Origin: CAVREM01 sp963728825
GTDB lineage: Bacteria > Acidobacteriota > Vicinamibacteria > Vicinamibacterales > CAVVIG01
Direction: 5' to 3'
Length of the DNA stretch: 64,000 nucleotides
Assembly (NCBI GenBank): GCA_963728825.1
Contig: CAVSLA010000005.1
Coordinates: 638,883 to 702,882 of the forward strand
Both the position numbers and the translations under genes were made by a program. The notes beneath the pieces are model-generated. The model was not told where the DNA came from. It did no database searches and was given only the letters and a program-made list of their open reading frames with translations. Below, one piece after another: positions 63,094-64,000 of the stretch; within the stretch, counting starts at the first letter, position 1, and every line of letters starts with the position of its first letter.

Positions 63094-64000
63094 ACTGGCC
63101 TCGCGGCTTCCTGGCCGGGACGATCGACGCCGCGACCCGCCCTGACGCGACGCGTCCCCACGCCGACGCGTACCACCGGTACCTGCTCGTCATACTTCCG
63201 CTGCGCCTCGGTGTTGCCCGGATCGAGGTCCGTCTTGTAGTCGGTGATCCGCCAGCCGTCGTCGGTCCGGTGGACGAGATCGATCGTTCCGGTAATGACG
63301 CGCGGCAGACCGGTCGAATCGTCGCGGATCGCGAACGGCACTTCCTCGTGACACTCGGATGACGCGCGCGCCTCCCGCCAGAACTCCGCCGTCGCCACCG
63401 CCTGGACGGTGTCGAGGGCGTGGTCGATGACGACCCGGAGCTCAGGCTTCTCGATGGTGAGCCACATCGCCAGCCGGCGGAGATTGTCGCGCGCCGCATG
63501 CCGGTGACGCATGGCGTGTTCGAGCAGGCCGTGGATGAGGGTGCCCCACTCGACGCCGGCATCGGCGCGCCGGCTCGGCGTGTCGTCGCTGACGCTGCGT
63601 GTCGGGTCATCGTCGCGGACGTCGTCCGTTCCGATCGTCACGCGCGGAAACTGCTTCAGCTCGGCGGTCACCGAGGTCGCCGACCACGACGGTTGCCGTG
63701 CGTGAACGTGAGCAGCGGTGGCTGACGCGACCGCGCGATCGAGCGCCGCGGTCGGAAGGTCGACGCGCGCGTCCGGCGGCGCGGCGACGATGTCCGGCAC
63801 CGTCAGCGGCGTCGCGTGCCGAAGAAAAGGCTGAAGCTCGCTCCACGCCGGTGTGCCACGCCTGCTGGAGCTCCGGCAGACGACGAGCATGTCCTTGGCC
63901 CGGGTGGCGGCCACGTAGAGCAATCGATCGGATTCAGCGTCGAGATACTCGAGCTCTTCCGCGGCGAGCCGATCCCAACCCGGTGGCAACGCGATCGGCC
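63089..64000 (-). pseudogene. addA: AddA/UvrD-type helicase-nuclease, C-terminal part, frameshifted near 63177, runs off right edge
   Basis: The start is off the window. The reading begins PPGWDRLAAEELEYLDAESDRLLYVAATRAKDMLVVCRSS, helicase motif VI of the UvrD/Rep group. It continues through a linker to a PD-(D/E)xK nuclease: GVEWGTLIHGLLEHAMRHRH, ITGTIDLVHRTDDGWRITDYKTDLDPG, with D in TIDLV and D-x-K in DYKTD. That order is AddA/RecB-like nuclease. The final stretch YASAWGRVASGRVAASIVPARK is in the next frame; dropping one G of the CCGG at 63176-63179 restores DEQVPWYASAW and the normal C-terminus. Only the last third of the gene is present. An AddB partner would lie outside the window. Confidence 0.85.

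Overview
The window is about 64 kb of GC-rich bacterial DNA that looks like a member of Acidobacteriota, most likely the Vicinamibacteria. This is inferred from gene content, not from a marker gene. The clues are ADOP-type ABC permeases controlled by PadR regulators, Ser/Thr kinases carrying PD40/TolB-like propellers, many secreted PQQ-type beta-propellers, an M28 peptidase, DinB and SRPBCC proteins, and secreted hypotheticals of the 'WGDPDLQG' type. I see no rRNA, tRNA, CRISPR array, prophage or transposase. Genes are densely packed on both strands, with many ATGA overlaps.

Layout. 1-4.5 kb: the end of a LigD polymerase (NHEJ) domain, a BON protein, an NlpC/P60 hydrolase, a secreted hypothetical, and a solute-binding protein coupled to a membrane protein. 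4.5-7.4 kb: a tripartite tricarboxylate transporter in which the binding protein (TctC) and small permease (TctB) are fused. 7.4-11.9 kb: a padR-DUF2306-DUF4386-ADOP operon with a palindromic operator. 12-16.6 kb: a four-PAS hybrid histidine kinase, a methyltransferase and a secreted protein. 16.6-19.8 kb: the oxidative pentose phosphate operon pgl-gnd-zwf. 20-28 kb: ankyrin protein, secreted proteins, PQQ propeller, enoyl-CoA hydratase, S1-repeat protein, AlkZ-like protein, epoxide-hydrolase-like enzyme. 28-29.5 kb: an autoregulated arsR-SRPBCC-dinB operon. 29.6-33.5 kb: PAP2 phosphatase, a secreted kinase-like protein and an Omp85-like barrel. 33.6-37.4 kb: MBL hydrolase, SHOCT-like and DUF2089 regulators, DUF6178 protein. 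37.6-43.5 kb: a compact signalling operon in which two Ser/Thr kinases bracket two flavin-type split-barrel proteins. 43.6-51.8 kb: copper monooxygenase/cytochrome c fusion and partner, PQQ propeller, M28 peptidase, beta-helix protein, CPBP protease. 51.9-58 kb: a cyclic beta-glucan-synthase-like gene and an ABC permease that truncate each other at one point. 58-64 kb: small lipoproteins, a PHP phosphoesterase, a TolB-like membrane sensor, and the end of an AddA/UvrD-type helicase-nuclease.

Three things dominate the interpretation. First, six coding sequences (perhaps seven) are each broken by exactly one extra base. The direction is always +1 and three of the six share a CGGTG context, so consensus sequence error is the most economical explanation. 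Second, position 57010-57016 is a hard join between two truncated genes, either a real deletion or a chimeric assembly. Third, several genes without a Shine-Dalgarno have a -10 box within 4-11 nt of the start codon, which points to frequent leaderless transcription. The clearest case is a symmetric divergent promoter at 48804-48827. The most novel candidate system is the kinase/split-barrel/split-barrel/kinase operon at 37576-43508, whose last gene fuses GAF, a degenerate sigma54-type AAA+ and a Ser/Thr kinase.
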